A DNA stretch of 64,000 nt, taken from Cunninghamia lanceolata (taxonomy: Eukaryota > Streptophyta > Pinopsida > Cupressales > Cupressaceae). Positions 34,088-45,745 of the stretch are shown here, piece after piece. The stretch lies in NCBI GenBank assembly GCA_027924645.1, contig BSBN01001149.1:3844001-3908000 (forward strand), written 5' to 3'. Every line of letters starts with the position of its first letter. Within the stretch, counting starts at the first letter, position 1. The notes below the pieces were generated by a model. That model searched no databases. It saw only the letters and a list, made by a program, of their open reading frames with translations, and was not told the origin of the DNA. The position numbers and the translations under genes are program-made.

Positions 34088-34842
34088 ATGGTTACATATC
34101 TAGCAGATGAAATGAAAAAGATTAAAATCAGCCTGTCATTGTTAGAGCTGCTTAAAACCCCTGCTATTAAGAAAGCTTTCATGAAATCGTTAGATGATCC
34201 TGCTCAAAAAGAGGATAGTCATACCTCAGGTCAGTTTGGAAATAAAGATCATGCTGCTAGAGATGTTAATGTTAAACACAGAGCCTCATCTACTGTTCAA
34301 GTTGTAGAGACTTCCCACATGACCCTATACAGAGACAAGAGTGAGTCACCTCCTTTCCTCCTTACCATAAGGATGTTTGGTAAAAATTTGCACAATTGCT
34401 TAGTAGATTCATGAGCATCTACCAATGTAATGCCCCTGTCCATATGCAATGCCTTAGGGTTACATCCTGCTAAATCATTAAATAAGTAACACAATTGGAC
34501 AAAACAGAGATGAGTGTGGTAGGAGAACTAACTCACATTCATATGGAGTTAGCATCAGATCCTAGAAATCAGCACTATATTGATATCCAGATAGTTGATA
34601 TACCTAATACATATGAGATGTTACTCAGCAGAGACTGGTCAAAAACCCTTAATGGATACATGTCAATTGATTTCAGTCATATGTGGTTTCCCTGGAGAGG
34701 GATACCAAATCAAATAAGGATAGATGCTGAACCTCACATGAAACACATGATCACTGAATATAACAAAACCAATGAAATCATGTATGTGGATGTAGAACCC
34801 GGAGTTTACTCCATCAGACCCCAGATCGTCAGCGTAGAGTAG
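34088..34842 (+). pseudogene. Aspartic protease of 14-kb gypsy element
   Basis: 34088-34414 leads into KNLHNCLVDS, where the next codon is TGA (34412-34414), then ASTNVMPLSICNALG in the same frame. The glycine of the catalytic D-S-G has thus become a stop by one base. 34495-34842 holds the second half, with YEMLLSRDWSKTLNGYMSID in place of the usual ILGRDW strand. Without this protease the polyprotein could not be cut, and translation would end at the active site. Confidence 0.8.
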
Positions 34843-34848
34843 ATCCTA

Positions 34849-35530
34849 ATGTTTGACGTTCATAATCATGATGATGACCCTCAAGATGATAAAATAACTT
34901 TAGAATCTGATTGTAACCATGAAAATGAAGTAGAGGTAGATCATTTCAAGAATGTTGAGATGCATTTGTTTAAAGAGGTGCAACAATGTCAGTTGTTAAA
35001 AATGCATGTTCATGATATTCTAATTGATGGATGGTGCAGGTTGCATGATGAGGTGCATTCTGAAAGAACTTGTGATGCTTGTTTAGACATGTTGGAGTTG
35101 GAACAAGCATACAGTGAAGCATCTTCTTCATCATCCGCGGTGAGTTCTGTAGATAGTGATAGCGAAACTGATTTTTGTTTGTCTTCCGCAGGAATAGGAG
35201 AATGCACATATCAAGATGAAAGTTCTATTCAGATGACAGAAGAGATACTAATATGCAACAAGAGTAATGCTAAAAGCAAGAAGAAAATCACCCCAGGGAG
35301 TGATTGTTTAGTAGAATCAAATTATGAGTTATCTGATGAAGATAGGGGCAGCAACCTATCCAGGTTTGAAGAGTTTTTATCAAAAGAGATTCAAAAGATG
35401 ATACAGCAGCAGAGATCCCCATAGGATGTTTCGATTGAGGGATGGTACAGGTTACATGAAGCACCACATTTAGAAACTGCTTGTTCATTGTGTCTGCATA
35501 TTCTGAAAAGGCAGATGTTGCCTAGTCCAA
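34849..35530 (+). pseudogene. Cys/His-rich linker with duplicated HHCC motif
   Basis: The 191-codon frame 34849-35424 lies between protease and RNase H. It is acidic and serine-rich. It contains GWCRLHDEVHSERTCDACL (about 35026-35082). After a stop at 35422 the same pattern recurs in frame as GWYRLHEAPHLETACSLCL (about 35440-35497). Both fit H-x3-H-x4-C-x2-C. I do not recognise this as a named domain; zinc or nucleic-acid binding is inference. The spacing differs from the HHCC of integrases. Confidence 0.55.
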
Positions 35531-35699
35531 AAATTTACCTTCTGATGGTAAGAGAAAAGAAGAAATATCAACTTCACATAAGGCAGATAAGGGGAAGTCT
35601 TAGAAAATTGAAACATCAAAGTTAAAATGGAAATCAAATGGTGCAGCTGCCAGAGCTAAAAAGAAGAAGGAAGGGCCAGACAAGACTTTAGCTAAAGAT

Positions 35700-36065
35700 A
35701 GGCCATGGATCCTCAGGTTTGATGGATCCAAGTCAAAACAAGGAGCTAGAGTAGGAGTAGATCTTATTGATCCATCTCGAAAATCCTACTTAGCAACATA
35801 CAGATTGCAGTTCCCATGTACAAACAATGTGACGGAGTATGAAGCTCTAATTCATGGGATATTGTTTGCATTTAAAAGGAAAGTAAAAATTCTGCATGTC
35901 TATGGAGACTCAGAATTAGTTGTGAGACAGGTAAGAGGTATATACTCTTACAATTACAAAAGGTTGTCCAATTACAGACATAGGGTATGGGACTTGATAG
36001 AAGATTTTGATGCAATCAACATACACATGTACCTAGAGAACAAAATCACAGGGCAGATGCCTTAG
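35700..36065 (+). pseudogene. Archaeal-like RNase H upstream of RT
   Basis: The frame shows LRFDGSKSKQGARVGVDLI, FPCTNNVTEYEALIHGI and HVYGDSELVVRQVRG, then YRHRVWDLIEDFDAINI, ending at a TAG (36063-36065) where an NxxAD-type motif is expected. The D, E and D catalytic positions are present. It closely resembles the second RNase H of the Tat-like element at 6500-6920, but here it precedes RT instead of following it. The downstream spacer (36066-36386) carries SVPSVPDNVTNLQLFDDDQ, an acidic linker to RT. Confidence 0.8.
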
Positions 36066-36386
36066 GCCAGGCTACAAGTACTCTGGAACCTCTATCCATA
36101 TATGGTTTATAAAGATTCTTAGTTGAATTAGTATCAGTGCCTTCTGTGCCAGATAATGTAACTAATCTTCAATTATTTGATGATGATCAGCATATATTGG
36201 ACTTTATTTCCAACAGGGATATTTTTGAGGCACAGATCATAGATGAAAGGAATGTAGAAGATCATGTCTGGGAAGAAGAAGAAATCCTAGAGTTGCCTGG
36301 TAATAGGATTCCTAAGGGAATGATAGAGCTAGAAAGAGCATTTGATCTAGACAACATGCTAAAACAGAAGGATCTCCCAAAGGCCG

Positions 36387-37265
36387 ATGGAGGACAGTAC
36401 TCAGGTTAACATTGGACAGGATGATAAAAAAAGAAACGTTCTGATTAGGAAGGTCTGTATAGAGGAGGAGTTGGAAGGAATAACCCAAGCTCTCAAAGAT
36501 TATATCCATGTCATTGCCTGGACTTATGATGAGTTAAAAAATTATAACACATCAATCATCACTCATACTATACCTTTGAAGCCAGACGCCAAGCCTTTTA
36601 GGCAGAAACAAAGACCTGTCAATGCTTTACTGGAGCCCATCATTTTTGAAGAGGTTAAAAGGCTACTTAATGCCAGGATTATGTTTCCTGTGAGACATTC
36701 CACATGGGTGGCAAACCTGGTCCCAGTAAGGAAAAAGAATGGTGACATCAGGTTGTGTGTAGACTTCAGAAACCTAAATAGAGCTTCTGAAAAGGATAAT
36801 TATCCTTTGCCTTCTCTGGATGAAGTCCTGCAAATTGTGAATGGTACCAAGATGATGTCATTCTTGGACGGTTTCTCTGGTTATAACCAGGTGATGGTGG
36901 ACAAAATTGACAGATTGAAAACCGCATTCACCACAAAGTGGGGGATCTTCGCCTACAGGCGCATGCTGTTTGGGTTAATAAATGTTGGGGCAACATTTTA
37001 GCGAGCAATGGAAATAGCCTTCAGAGGCTTGATTGGTAAATGCATAGTCATATACATGGATGACTTAACAGTTTTCTCTAAAGATAGAGGAAACCATGTA
37101 GAGGACCTGAGAAAGGTGTTGAAGAAGTGTGAGCAATACGAGATATCCTTGAACCCTAAGAAGTGCATATTTGGGATAACCACAGGGAAATTATTAGGCC
37201 ACCTGATAACAAAAAATGGGATTATCATTGATCCTGATAGGGTGGAATCAATCATGAAGATATAG
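36387..37265 (+). pseudogene. Reverse transcriptase of 14-kb gypsy element
   Basis: 36387-37001 carries AWTYDELKNYNTSIITHTIPL, then KKNGDIRLCVDFRNLNRASEKD, SFLDGFSGYNQ and FGLINVGATF. A TAG replaces the expected glutamine codon at 36999-37001. The frame goes on at 37002 with VIYMDDLTVFSKD (YMDD catalytic loop, about 37048-37068) and SLNPKKCIFGITTGKLLGH. Apart from the single stop the domain is nearly intact, so the element died fairly recently. Confidence 0.9.
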
Positions 37266-37358
37266 CTTTCTGGAAGTAAGAAGGAGCTCAAATCTTAGTT
37301 TGGTAAGATTAATTTTGTTAGAAAATTTATCACTATCTTTGCAGAGATTGTCAAACCC

Positions 37359-37880
37359 TTGAATGCCATGCTCAAGAAGGATGCCAAAATTGAGTGGACA
37401 CCTGAAGCTAGAGCAGCTTTTGAAGATATAAAAAAAGCCATATCTAATGCTTCAGTTCTGATTAGTCCAGATTATACCAAGGATTTTTGCATTTACTCAT
37501 TTGCTTCAGAGCATACATCTACAGCAATGTTGACACAGAGAAATGAGGAAAAAGAAGAAAAGCCTATAGCCTTCATGAGCTTCCCTTTCAAAGATGTAGA
37601 ACTCAGATACATGGACATTGAAAGACAGGCACTTTCTCTGGTTCGAGTAGTTAAGAAATTCAGGCATTACATTCTGAGAAGTAAAGTGATTGTTGTAGTA
37701 CCTGATGCAGCAGTGAAGATGCTTTTAATGCAAAGTGAACCAGGTGAGAAAAGAGCTAAATGGATCACTGTCCTCCAAGAGTATGATATGGACATAACAC
37801 CCATGAGGTTAGTAAGAGGGCAGGCATTGAGCCAGATGATATCAGAAATTGATCCCAATATCATGAGCCAACAGTATGTT
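37359..37880 (+). CDS. Gypsy RNase H domain of 14-kb element
   Basis: First part of a 479-codon open frame (37359-38798) that also includes the integrase. It begins with the RT-to-RNase H link IEWTPEARAAFEDIKKAIS. It then reads FCIYSFASEHTSTAMLTQ, IAFMSFPFKDVELRYMDIERQALSLV and AKWITVLQEYDMDI. As in the Tat-like element, the catalytic aspartate of the first motif is not seen (YSFASEHT), consistent with the extra RNase H doing the work; that is inference. A stop at 37263-37265 separates it from RT. Confidence 0.8.
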
Positions 37881-39131
37881 ATAAATGCAAAGGATGATGG
37901 AGAATGGTACTCAAACATCAGACACATCCTGATTACTGGAAGATGTCTCTTAAGATTGCAGGCCTCACAAAGGAGAGCCTTAAAGATAAGGTCACAGAAA
38001 TACATGATAAAAGGAGGAGTCCTTTTCAAGAAAAACTACGAGGGGATATACCTTAGATGCCTGGAAAGACAAGAAGCAGACAAGGTGTTAGAAGAGTTAC
38101 ATGATAAGTTTGGGACTGCACATGGATCATCTTTAGCTACCACTCATGCTATCCAATGGGCAGGGTATTACTGGCCCACTATTTTTAAAGATACTGCTGA
38201 ACACATCAAATGTTGTCATATGTATCAGGTTGCTGCAAACAGAGAAAGATATGCTGCTCAACATTTGCAGCCAGTGATGGAGATGCGCCCATTTGCTCAA
38301 TGGGGAATGGACTTCATAGGACCTATCAATCCTCCATCATCTTCAGGCCACAGGTATGTTTTAACTATTACTGATTACTGTACCAGGTGGACTGAAGCTG
38401 TCAGCAGTAAGACATGTAATGCTGAGGATGTCATCAAGTTTTTGGAAAGCAATATAGTAACTAGGTATGGAGTTCCTTATGCTTTGGTATGTGATAATGG
38501 ATCTGCTTTTGTTTCAATTAAACTATCAAGTTGGGCTTTCGACTATGGGATCATCTTGAAATTCTCCTCAAATTACTATCCCCAAGGGAATGGGTTAGCA
38601 GAATCCATAAACAAGAACCTATTGAGTATCATAAAGAAATTGATAGAAAAGAACCCAAGGGAATGGAACACCCTATTGAAATATGCCTTGTGGGTAGATA
38701 GAACTAGGAATAAGGCTGCATTAGGAAATTCTCCTTTTCACTTAGTATATGGGGTGGATCCTATCCTCCCTGTTAACTTGAAGATTCCTACACTATAGTT
38801 TGCACAAGAATACCTAGGCATAGATAATAAACAAGAAGTCAGGTTGCTTCAGTTGATGCACTTAGAAGAAAAAAGAAGTGAAGCAATTGACCAGTTTGCT
38901 AAACATCAGGCTGTTATCAAGCACTGGTTTGACAAAAGAGCCAGAATTAAGGCTTTCAAAATCTCAGATCTAGTCCTGATGTGGGACAAACCACATGAAA
39001 GGAAAGGTGATCGTGGTAAGTTTGATAAACTCTGGATAGGTCCCTTTCAAATTTCTAAAATTTTAGGAGACAACACCTACAAGCTTAAGACCTTAACTAG
39101 TGAGGATGTTCCATTACCAGTTAATGGATAG
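37881..39131 (+). pseudogene. Integrase of 14-kb gypsy element
   Basis: The zinc region has HGSSLATTHAIQWAGYYWP and KCCHMYQ, where the second Cys of the CxxC pair appears changed to Tyr. The core carries all three acids: WGMDFIGPINPP (~38306), LVCDNGSAF (~38490) and GNGLAESINK (~38590). A TAG at 38796-38798 is followed by the C-terminal frame 38844-39131. That frame carries the GPF module (KFDKLWIGPFQISKILGDNTYKL), and a TAG ends it at 39129-39131. This is the best preserved protein of the element. Confidence 0.88.
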
Positions 39132-40049
39132 TTTCTCAAACACTATTTTCAAGCCTGAAGTAGTGCCATGACAGCCATGTGTATCATAGTGTACATTTTT
39201 GTATAGTTGTTTTTATAGTCTGCTTGTTTTTCTTGCTTTGTTATTTCCTCAGCAGGGATGTTTATTTTGATTTAGAGTATACAGGACCAGACTAACAACC
39301 ACTGAAAACAATGGAAAATTTAGATCATTCAGGTTAATTATTTGAAATTTATGCATAACTTGTTGTGACTGTCATGAATGTAGAAAGTTGTTTGACTTGT
39401 GAAATTTTGTATTCAATAACTGTGGGTTGAGTATTCAAGGAAAGTTTCTCACAATGACACACCTAAAATCCTTGGGTTTGATGAACCTACCAGTGTAGAT
39501 ATTAGGTGAAAAATCAGAGGTCACCCTTGCTACCATTACAATTCTCAGCTTAATTTCAGCAAGTGTTCATTCCTTGCATTATGAAGTTATAACTATAATA
39601 TCTTATGAAATCTCTATCAAATATTAAAAATATATATATAAAATAATAAAATGGATTTTACTGAAAATCTAGATTAAGCCATCTAAGTAACTCTACCGGG
39701 GCTATAGATGCTTTCTGGCAATGGGGCTCTACTTAGGAGAATTGTAACGATAACCTTGCTGGGGCTATGGACGCCTACTGGCAGTAAGGCTCTATCCGGT
39801 TGGCTATGAGGGAATGACATCAACTATGTAGTCTAATGTCAGTCACTGGTTTGTTCAACAAATTTTTAAGATGAGGATTATTAATCACGTGCACCCACCT
39901 AAACTGAAAGGAAGATTCATGCACCTTATTGAATACATTGAGTCTCAAGTTAAATGATGATTTGCAGAAAAGATAGTTGGAAGTTATGAATTTATTTCAT
40001 TCAGTTTCTTTTAATGGTTTTAATTTGATTGTTTTGTTTGGTTGCTAGT
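39132..40049 (+). other. 3' untranslated region of 14-kb element
   Basis: No coding domain. It contains the repeated phrase GGGGCTATRGAYGC..CTGGCA..GGGCTCTA at about 39699-39730 and 39760-39795. The last 50 bases before the LTR are T-rich, with no polypurine tract. The nearest purine runs are short and 70-150 bp away. Confidence 0.6.
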
Positions 40050-42847
40050 TGTTGTGATGTTCACAACACGCCCCATTTTACTCCTTAGCAAAATGAGGAC
40101 CCCTGTTGTGGTTGTTGTTTTTGCTTGTTTGTGTGTTGTTCTGCTTGGTGGTAAAGGGAAAAGGAAGTGAATGTTACAAACCTTTTTGAAAATAAAGAAA
40201 AATAAACATTAAGTACCAGGGCAGAGTATGGGTGAATTCCTTGTTAAAAATGAGTGAGGGTTGCTTTTTGAACCATTTTAAAATTTCCTGTATTTTGCAA
40301 GTTATGAGTGTTTTTGTAAAATGTACAATCAGGTTTGTATGTTGCATATACAAGGTCCTTTGTATATCAGGTTGCATATACAAGGTCAAAACATACAAGG
40401 TCGCTCATATACAAAGTCCTTTGTATATTGGGTCCTTATGTTAGTCGCAAAATGGGTTGTCGAGTTTTCTAAGTCATCGGGTTTCTATGCATTGTTTACT
40501 TGTATGCATTTGGCTAACATTTATAGTCGGTCAAGTCCGTTGAATGCATTTTTAGGCTTGTATGTTTGGCAAAGCTGAAACATACAAAGAAGATATACAA
40601 TGATATATGCATGCCGCAGACCTGACAGAATTCAGAGGAGAAATGAATAAAAGCGATAGGTCCGCCGGATGTATATTGGGCTTTGCATATTTGAGATGCC
40701 AGGATAAACATGCAAAGTGGATGTACAAGGCCGTGTACATGTCGTGGAACTGAAAGTTTATAAAATGTGGTTTTATGGTTGTATATTCCGTGCCTTGTAT
40801 GTATGTTTCGGGGTATACATACATTGCAATACATACAAGGTGGATCTCAAAAAAGATTACAATCTGATAAATGCAATGTATCATACCTTAATGTATATTT
40901 GAAAGGTACATTGCACTTTATACAAGTCACGGAATTGAAAGGGTTACATGCTGCGGTTTAAAGTTTTGAAGTTTGAAAGGATACAAGGGTCTTTGTATGT
41001 ATCCGGCTTGTATCTAAAAGTTTGATACAAGTATTATATGCATAGCAAAGTACAAAAGAAAGGTAAGGTGGACCCCACTACTTGTATATCTGGCTTGTAT
41101 AATTACAATGTATATGCTCGATATGCAAGCCGATATGCAAGCGCCGGATGCGAAAAGAAATTAAATGCAGAAAAGGCTTTGTATATCAGTGCGCTTGTAT
41201 ATCTATGATATACATTTGAGATATACAAAGAAATTAAAAGACATCATGGAGGATAATGGTAGGAGAAGGTTTGCATAAAGTTGTTTGTATGTGCGAAAGA
41301 TACAACCGCTGAATTTGAAAAGGAAGTTCAATATAGAGAATTCTTTGTATATTAGGATGCTTGTATGTTTTTGACAAAAGGTTAAGTTCCAGACTAAAAA
41401 GTGAATTTTAAATTCCATTTTACGAACTTATGTATGTTGGTAGGTGCTTGTATATGGAAAGCGACAGAGAGGCGATGGCGTCTCTGAAGGTGAAGTCTGC
41501 GTGGGAAAAGACAAAATTTACAAAGGATACAAACGCCGATGATAGAGAGGTGTGTAGGTAGATATAAAGATGGAGCTTTAATGGCGATGACATCACAGGA
41601 GACAGATCGGATCACAAAAGATTGCAAATGAAGCAGGAGGAGTAAAGGCTTTCTATGTGGAGAAAAATGCAGGTGGAAAGAAACATTATTAAAAGGAACA
41701 ACAGTTATTTTGGTGACTGTTAGGGTTTCCAAAGGGCATCCTTACGCTCAGTATGGGTATGCTTCTCAGAGATTTTTTGCGGGATTTATTTTCCACCGGT
41801 GGATGTTGCACTTGAAGGGTGGACCGTTGATTGAGTAGGGTTTTGGAACCGTATTGGGGATAATCAGATCTATATATTGAGCCCCTTTACTTTGTAAAAA
41901 AAAGGAAAAAAAGGTCAACCATTTTAAATATGACTGAGACAATTTCATATAAGAGATCAGATTACTGAGACTAATGAGGACTGAATTGTTGAAATGTCAA
42001 GGTTCTTTCTTCAGATCATTGTAAATGTACTTGTTCTAAAGCATACTGAATGGAGATGAAGCTTCAGATTACATCCTGATTGTAAACTTTATGTAGTCTT
42101 CAAATTGATTTCTAGATATGTAATGGTGAATGATGTGTTCAATAGAAGCGCTTTCATATTATTCCATGTTGTTGTCAACTTTTCCTTTGAAGATTTGCAC
42201 TGGATTATGTAGATTTGTGGAAGGTCCTAGTCAAGTATGATTGTAGTTTTATTCTCTTCATTGTTGTTTCAGAACATGTATGTGGATCAGTGATCTCAGT
42301 CAAGTAATTTTGGGAATCTCATTCTTTAAACCCTATCCTTGTCATTTCTTTTTCTTAATTTCATTGAATCACTTCCATAACTGCAAATCATGATAAATAA
42401 TAAGCAGAACAGAGAAATATACTGACATCCCGTAGATAACTGAATATCATTGGCATATTTGAGCTAAATGCATGTAGTGTTAAAAATATCATGCAAAGAA
42501 TCATAAATAATGGTAGAAATCATGCAAATATCAACCTGTAGGCACATTATTTGACAAAATTCATAGTGTAGAGGTAGAATTGTTGGAGATTTATGTAGTG
42601 CAGACATAAAAGATAGGATATTTGGAGGAATACTGATGAACTTTGCAGAAATTACTGGAGAATGTAAGGCCCCTGAATGATTAACAGCAACACACATCAA
42701 CCACTGAGTAACGTCAGTAGATTATGAACTAATCAACGGAGACTTGGGATCATGAATTCTTTGAATTCATCCTATCTTTCAAGATAAATAAAGGTTTTCG
42801 TGTAACTTTTATTTCATGTTTGTTTGTGAGTAACATCAGCACCAACA
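40050..42847 (+). repeat. 3' LTR of the 14-kb gypsy element
   Basis: 2798 bp, matching 28880-31722 with scattered substitutions and a ~45-bp gap near 40520. A TATA motif (CTATATATT) lies at 41870-41877. Ends in CACCAACA, then AGACA and the resumed transposase-like gene. Confidence 0.9.
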
Positions 42848-42852
42848 AGACA

Positions 42853-45036
42853 CTAATGCCAATGAATTATGGGCGTTCTCGGGGAGACTACCACGAAAAG
42901 ATAAACCAATTGTTGAAGCATTGAGATCACTAATTGAAGACTTTTGGAAGAATTACACAAGGGTATCTCTGAATCAAAGGGATGTGGTAAGAAGGAGAAT
43001 CAGTAGTCGGAACCATGAGCCACATCCAAAACATTTTTTGGATGAGACTCAAACACAGTTTTATGGTAAATTTCTAAAGAAGTATACTCAAATTAAAATT
43101 TATCAAAGATATTTTGAAATGCTAAAACCTTTCTATGTGAAGATAAATCACACATGCACTACTTGTTGCTGTAGATTACATATTGAATTTTCTAACCATT
43201 TTGATTTTATAGGTGTATATGTTTAGATATGCATACTAACAATGTTTTGCAGGGTTGTGCCATACGTGCCCCACCAACATCTTCAAGAGACTTCATATCA
43301 GGAATTTTATGTGAAAGAGAGGAAGGTCAAATATTCTACAAGAAATTATGCTTGGATTGCACATGTCATCGTTGCAGTGGCTTGCAATGTTTGGCAATAT
43401 GTGAACATATGGAAAGAACACATGCGGTTGCAAAAGAACTAGTAGAGTTTGGCAAGTATAAAACAGTGGCATACAATACAAAAGATGGTAAAAAAGCAAA
43501 GAGGTGTGAATTGGTTATTGAAAAGATTCTAGTGTATCAGTTTATGCCTATCCTTCGTGATAGCATAGTGTATGAGCATGCAAGACATGCCCATAGAGTT
43601 CGATGGTTGGACTTGCAATTCAAGTTATGCAAGGACACATTTCTAGTTGGTAGCATTGTTTTAGTCGTTGACTTTGCAGAGAACTACAGTCTACAGCCAC
43701 AGCGTGAGGTGCAATCACAATATTACAACTCCACACAGGTTTCTATATTTGTGCACATCGCATTCATTCATGTGAATGATAGTACAGAGGATGACAAAAA
43801 GATCATAAGGGAGTATAATTTCTATATTAGTGATGATCACACGCATTCTACGGAGTTCGTGCAAGGTTGCTTTCAGGTGTTCTACAATGATTTGGCTAGA
43901 GGGGGCATATCATTCAGTCAGCATATCATATGGTCGGATAACTGTGCATCACAATTCAAGAACTCACAAAATTTCTATTGGCTGAGAAGGAGGCATAATT
44001 TTACAGGTATTCAACATATGTGAAACTTTTGTGAGGTCGGGCATGGAAAGGGGGAGCATGATGGTGCAGGAGCATGTATCAAAAGAGCCATAGCACGAGA
44101 AGAGTTAAAGTATAAAGATAATGCAAAAGTATAAAGATAATGTAAAGTTGACAGATGCAAAATTGATTATCGAGTTGTGTAATGCTTCCATGGGTCCAGG
44201 TAATGAAGGTTAGTCTTCAGTTCGTAGATTTTTTTGGTTGATAGATGATACTAACATTGCACCATATGAGGACTGTTCTCTACTGATAGGATCAAGTGAG
44301 ATGCACTCTTTCAGAAGCTCAATTGTAGGTTCATGGAGTATCCATACATGAAATATGTCATGCTTTTGTTCTTCCTGTACAATTCAAGCCTGGGATGAGT
44401 GCAAGTCAAAGGAGTGGGTTGACGAATGGAAGTTAAGTTATCTTAGCCCACTTGACACGTATCGACTCCCGACAGCACTGGAACTAACACAGATGGAATC
44501 ATCAGTTGACTTTGACCACATATCAGATCTAGTTCAACAAGGTAATATATCTATTTGCATAGTTTTTCAAAATTCCTAGTGTCATCTTACTTTGTAGTGT
44601 TTTTGTAATGTTGACTAATTTCATCTAATTTGCTACACATATCAATGTAGGGCATGTATATGCAGTTATTGCAGATGAAGATAATGAAGAGGGAACAAAT
44701 TATTACTTATGTCATTGTGTTGAGGCCAAAAAGAAATTGGAGGCCCCAGTTACAGATGGAGAAAACATCGAATACCCTACAGGCTTAGTGGTTATTACTA
44801 GAACATGGCTTAGAAGGTACCCACATAAGAGTGTTAATGTTTGGCTGTTTCAGGACTTTGACATGCGTCGGAAGATTCTTCATTACTCGAACCTTGTTGT
44901 GGCATCCAATGTTCATTTGATATAGTATTGGGGTAGACCTTTGAACAAAAGCTTGTGGAAGGTGTGTGAGTCTGACCATGAAGTAATACTTGACACAATA
45001 AAGAGTAGAGTAGACCTGGATGGCTCATTGGATTAA
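42853..45036 (+). pseudogene. DFAENY-type DDE transposase-like gene, 3' part
   Basis: Resumes in the frame of 28879. Block 1 (42853-43212) is basic and ends in CTTCCCRLHIEF. Block 2 (from 43253) has LCLDCTCHRCSGLQC (zinc-like), then VVDFAENYSLQ with Asp at 43670-43672, and WSDNCASQFKN with Asp at 43937-43939. After a TGA at 44021-44023 the same frame gives CEVGHGKGEHDGAG, a candidate third acidic site. A 19-bp tandem duplication at 44111-44147 shifts the frame. A WDECKSKEWVDEW segment follows near 44390. An intron at 44542-44650 (GT-AG) leads to the last exon (44651-45036, stop TAA). From memory, DFAENY...SDG..QFKN proteins are widespread and uncharacterised in invertebrates and oomycetes. 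Transposase is the likely role, superfamily unknown. Confidence 0.7.
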
Positions 45037-45745
45037 TTTGTAAGTATTCACATTGATTTTGTAAAGTCTTGTTACATTGAGTTGTAAGTATGCACATTAA
45101 TTTGTAAGGTTTGTCTTTTTTTATTTCCTGCTGCATTTTTACACATATACACATTTTTACATCATCATGTTATGCTTCATGGGGTTAGACCTAAGTGATG
45201 GATGAAGTTGATCTTGAGAATAATGTATAAAATATAGGTAATGTATAAAATATAGGTGTCTCTAGGTGTCTTGGTTTCTAACTAGATAATAGGTGTCTCT
45301 AATTGTGTCTTAGGTATATACGATATGTCAACTAGGTAGATAGAGACTAGAAAATAGGTGTCTTAGGTGTCATGCGTCTACTAGACTACATGTGTCTTAG
45401 GTCTTAGGTGAGGCCACATGAGCTTCCACCTTCACGTCATTGGCCTTGTTAGTATAGAATATTTATATTTCTTGAAGTTAAGGGAAGCTCTTTTTCTTAA
45501 TAGGAAAACTTTATCGACTTCAGTTGCACTAATGGTGTAGGGGCACCTAGGTTGTCATGCCTCCAAGAGGGGTCAAAAAATGAAATTTTGTTTTGATTGA
45601 GTCAATTGCATGTAATAAGGTCTTCTAAGACCATTTCATTTTTTTAAGTCACTTTGAGTCATTTGGGGTCAGTTTGAGTCTTTGAGTCCTGTTGCAAAAA
45701 AGTGTCAATGTTGTCAAGTTGCACAAAGTAACTTTTACATTTTTC
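45037..45745. other. Spacer with TAGGTGTCT repeats
   Basis: AT-rich, no supported gene. TAGGTGTCT / AGGTGTCTTAGGT words recur about eight times between 45235 and 45410. Probably the 3' flank of the transposase-like gene. Confidence 0.5.

Larger units (their letters stand above)
28880..42847 (+). mobile_element. 14-kb Ty3/gypsy element with RNase H upstream of RT
   Basis: The LTRs 28880-31722 (2843 bp) and 40050-42847 (2798 bp) open TGTTGTGATG and close CACCAACA. The flanking 5-mers GGACA (28875-28879) and AGACA (42848-42852) match at four of five bases. A candidate primer site TTGGTGCTAGAAGGAGG starts about 4 nt after the LTR (31726). Plus-strand domains in order are gag, CxxH/HxxxxC knuckle, protease, Cys/His linker, archaeal-like RNase H, RT, gypsy RNase H and integrase. 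Single-base stops occur in several domains, so it is inactive. It splits the transposase-like gene. No clear polypurine tract precedes the 3' LTR. Confidence 0.9.

Noticed and set aside
43213..43252. A 40-nt intron in the transposase-like gene (GT...TTGCAG with a CTAAC branch-like word).
   Set aside because: It is shorter than normal plant introns and the flanking frames do not match in phase, so I treat it as a shortened intron or frameshift relic.
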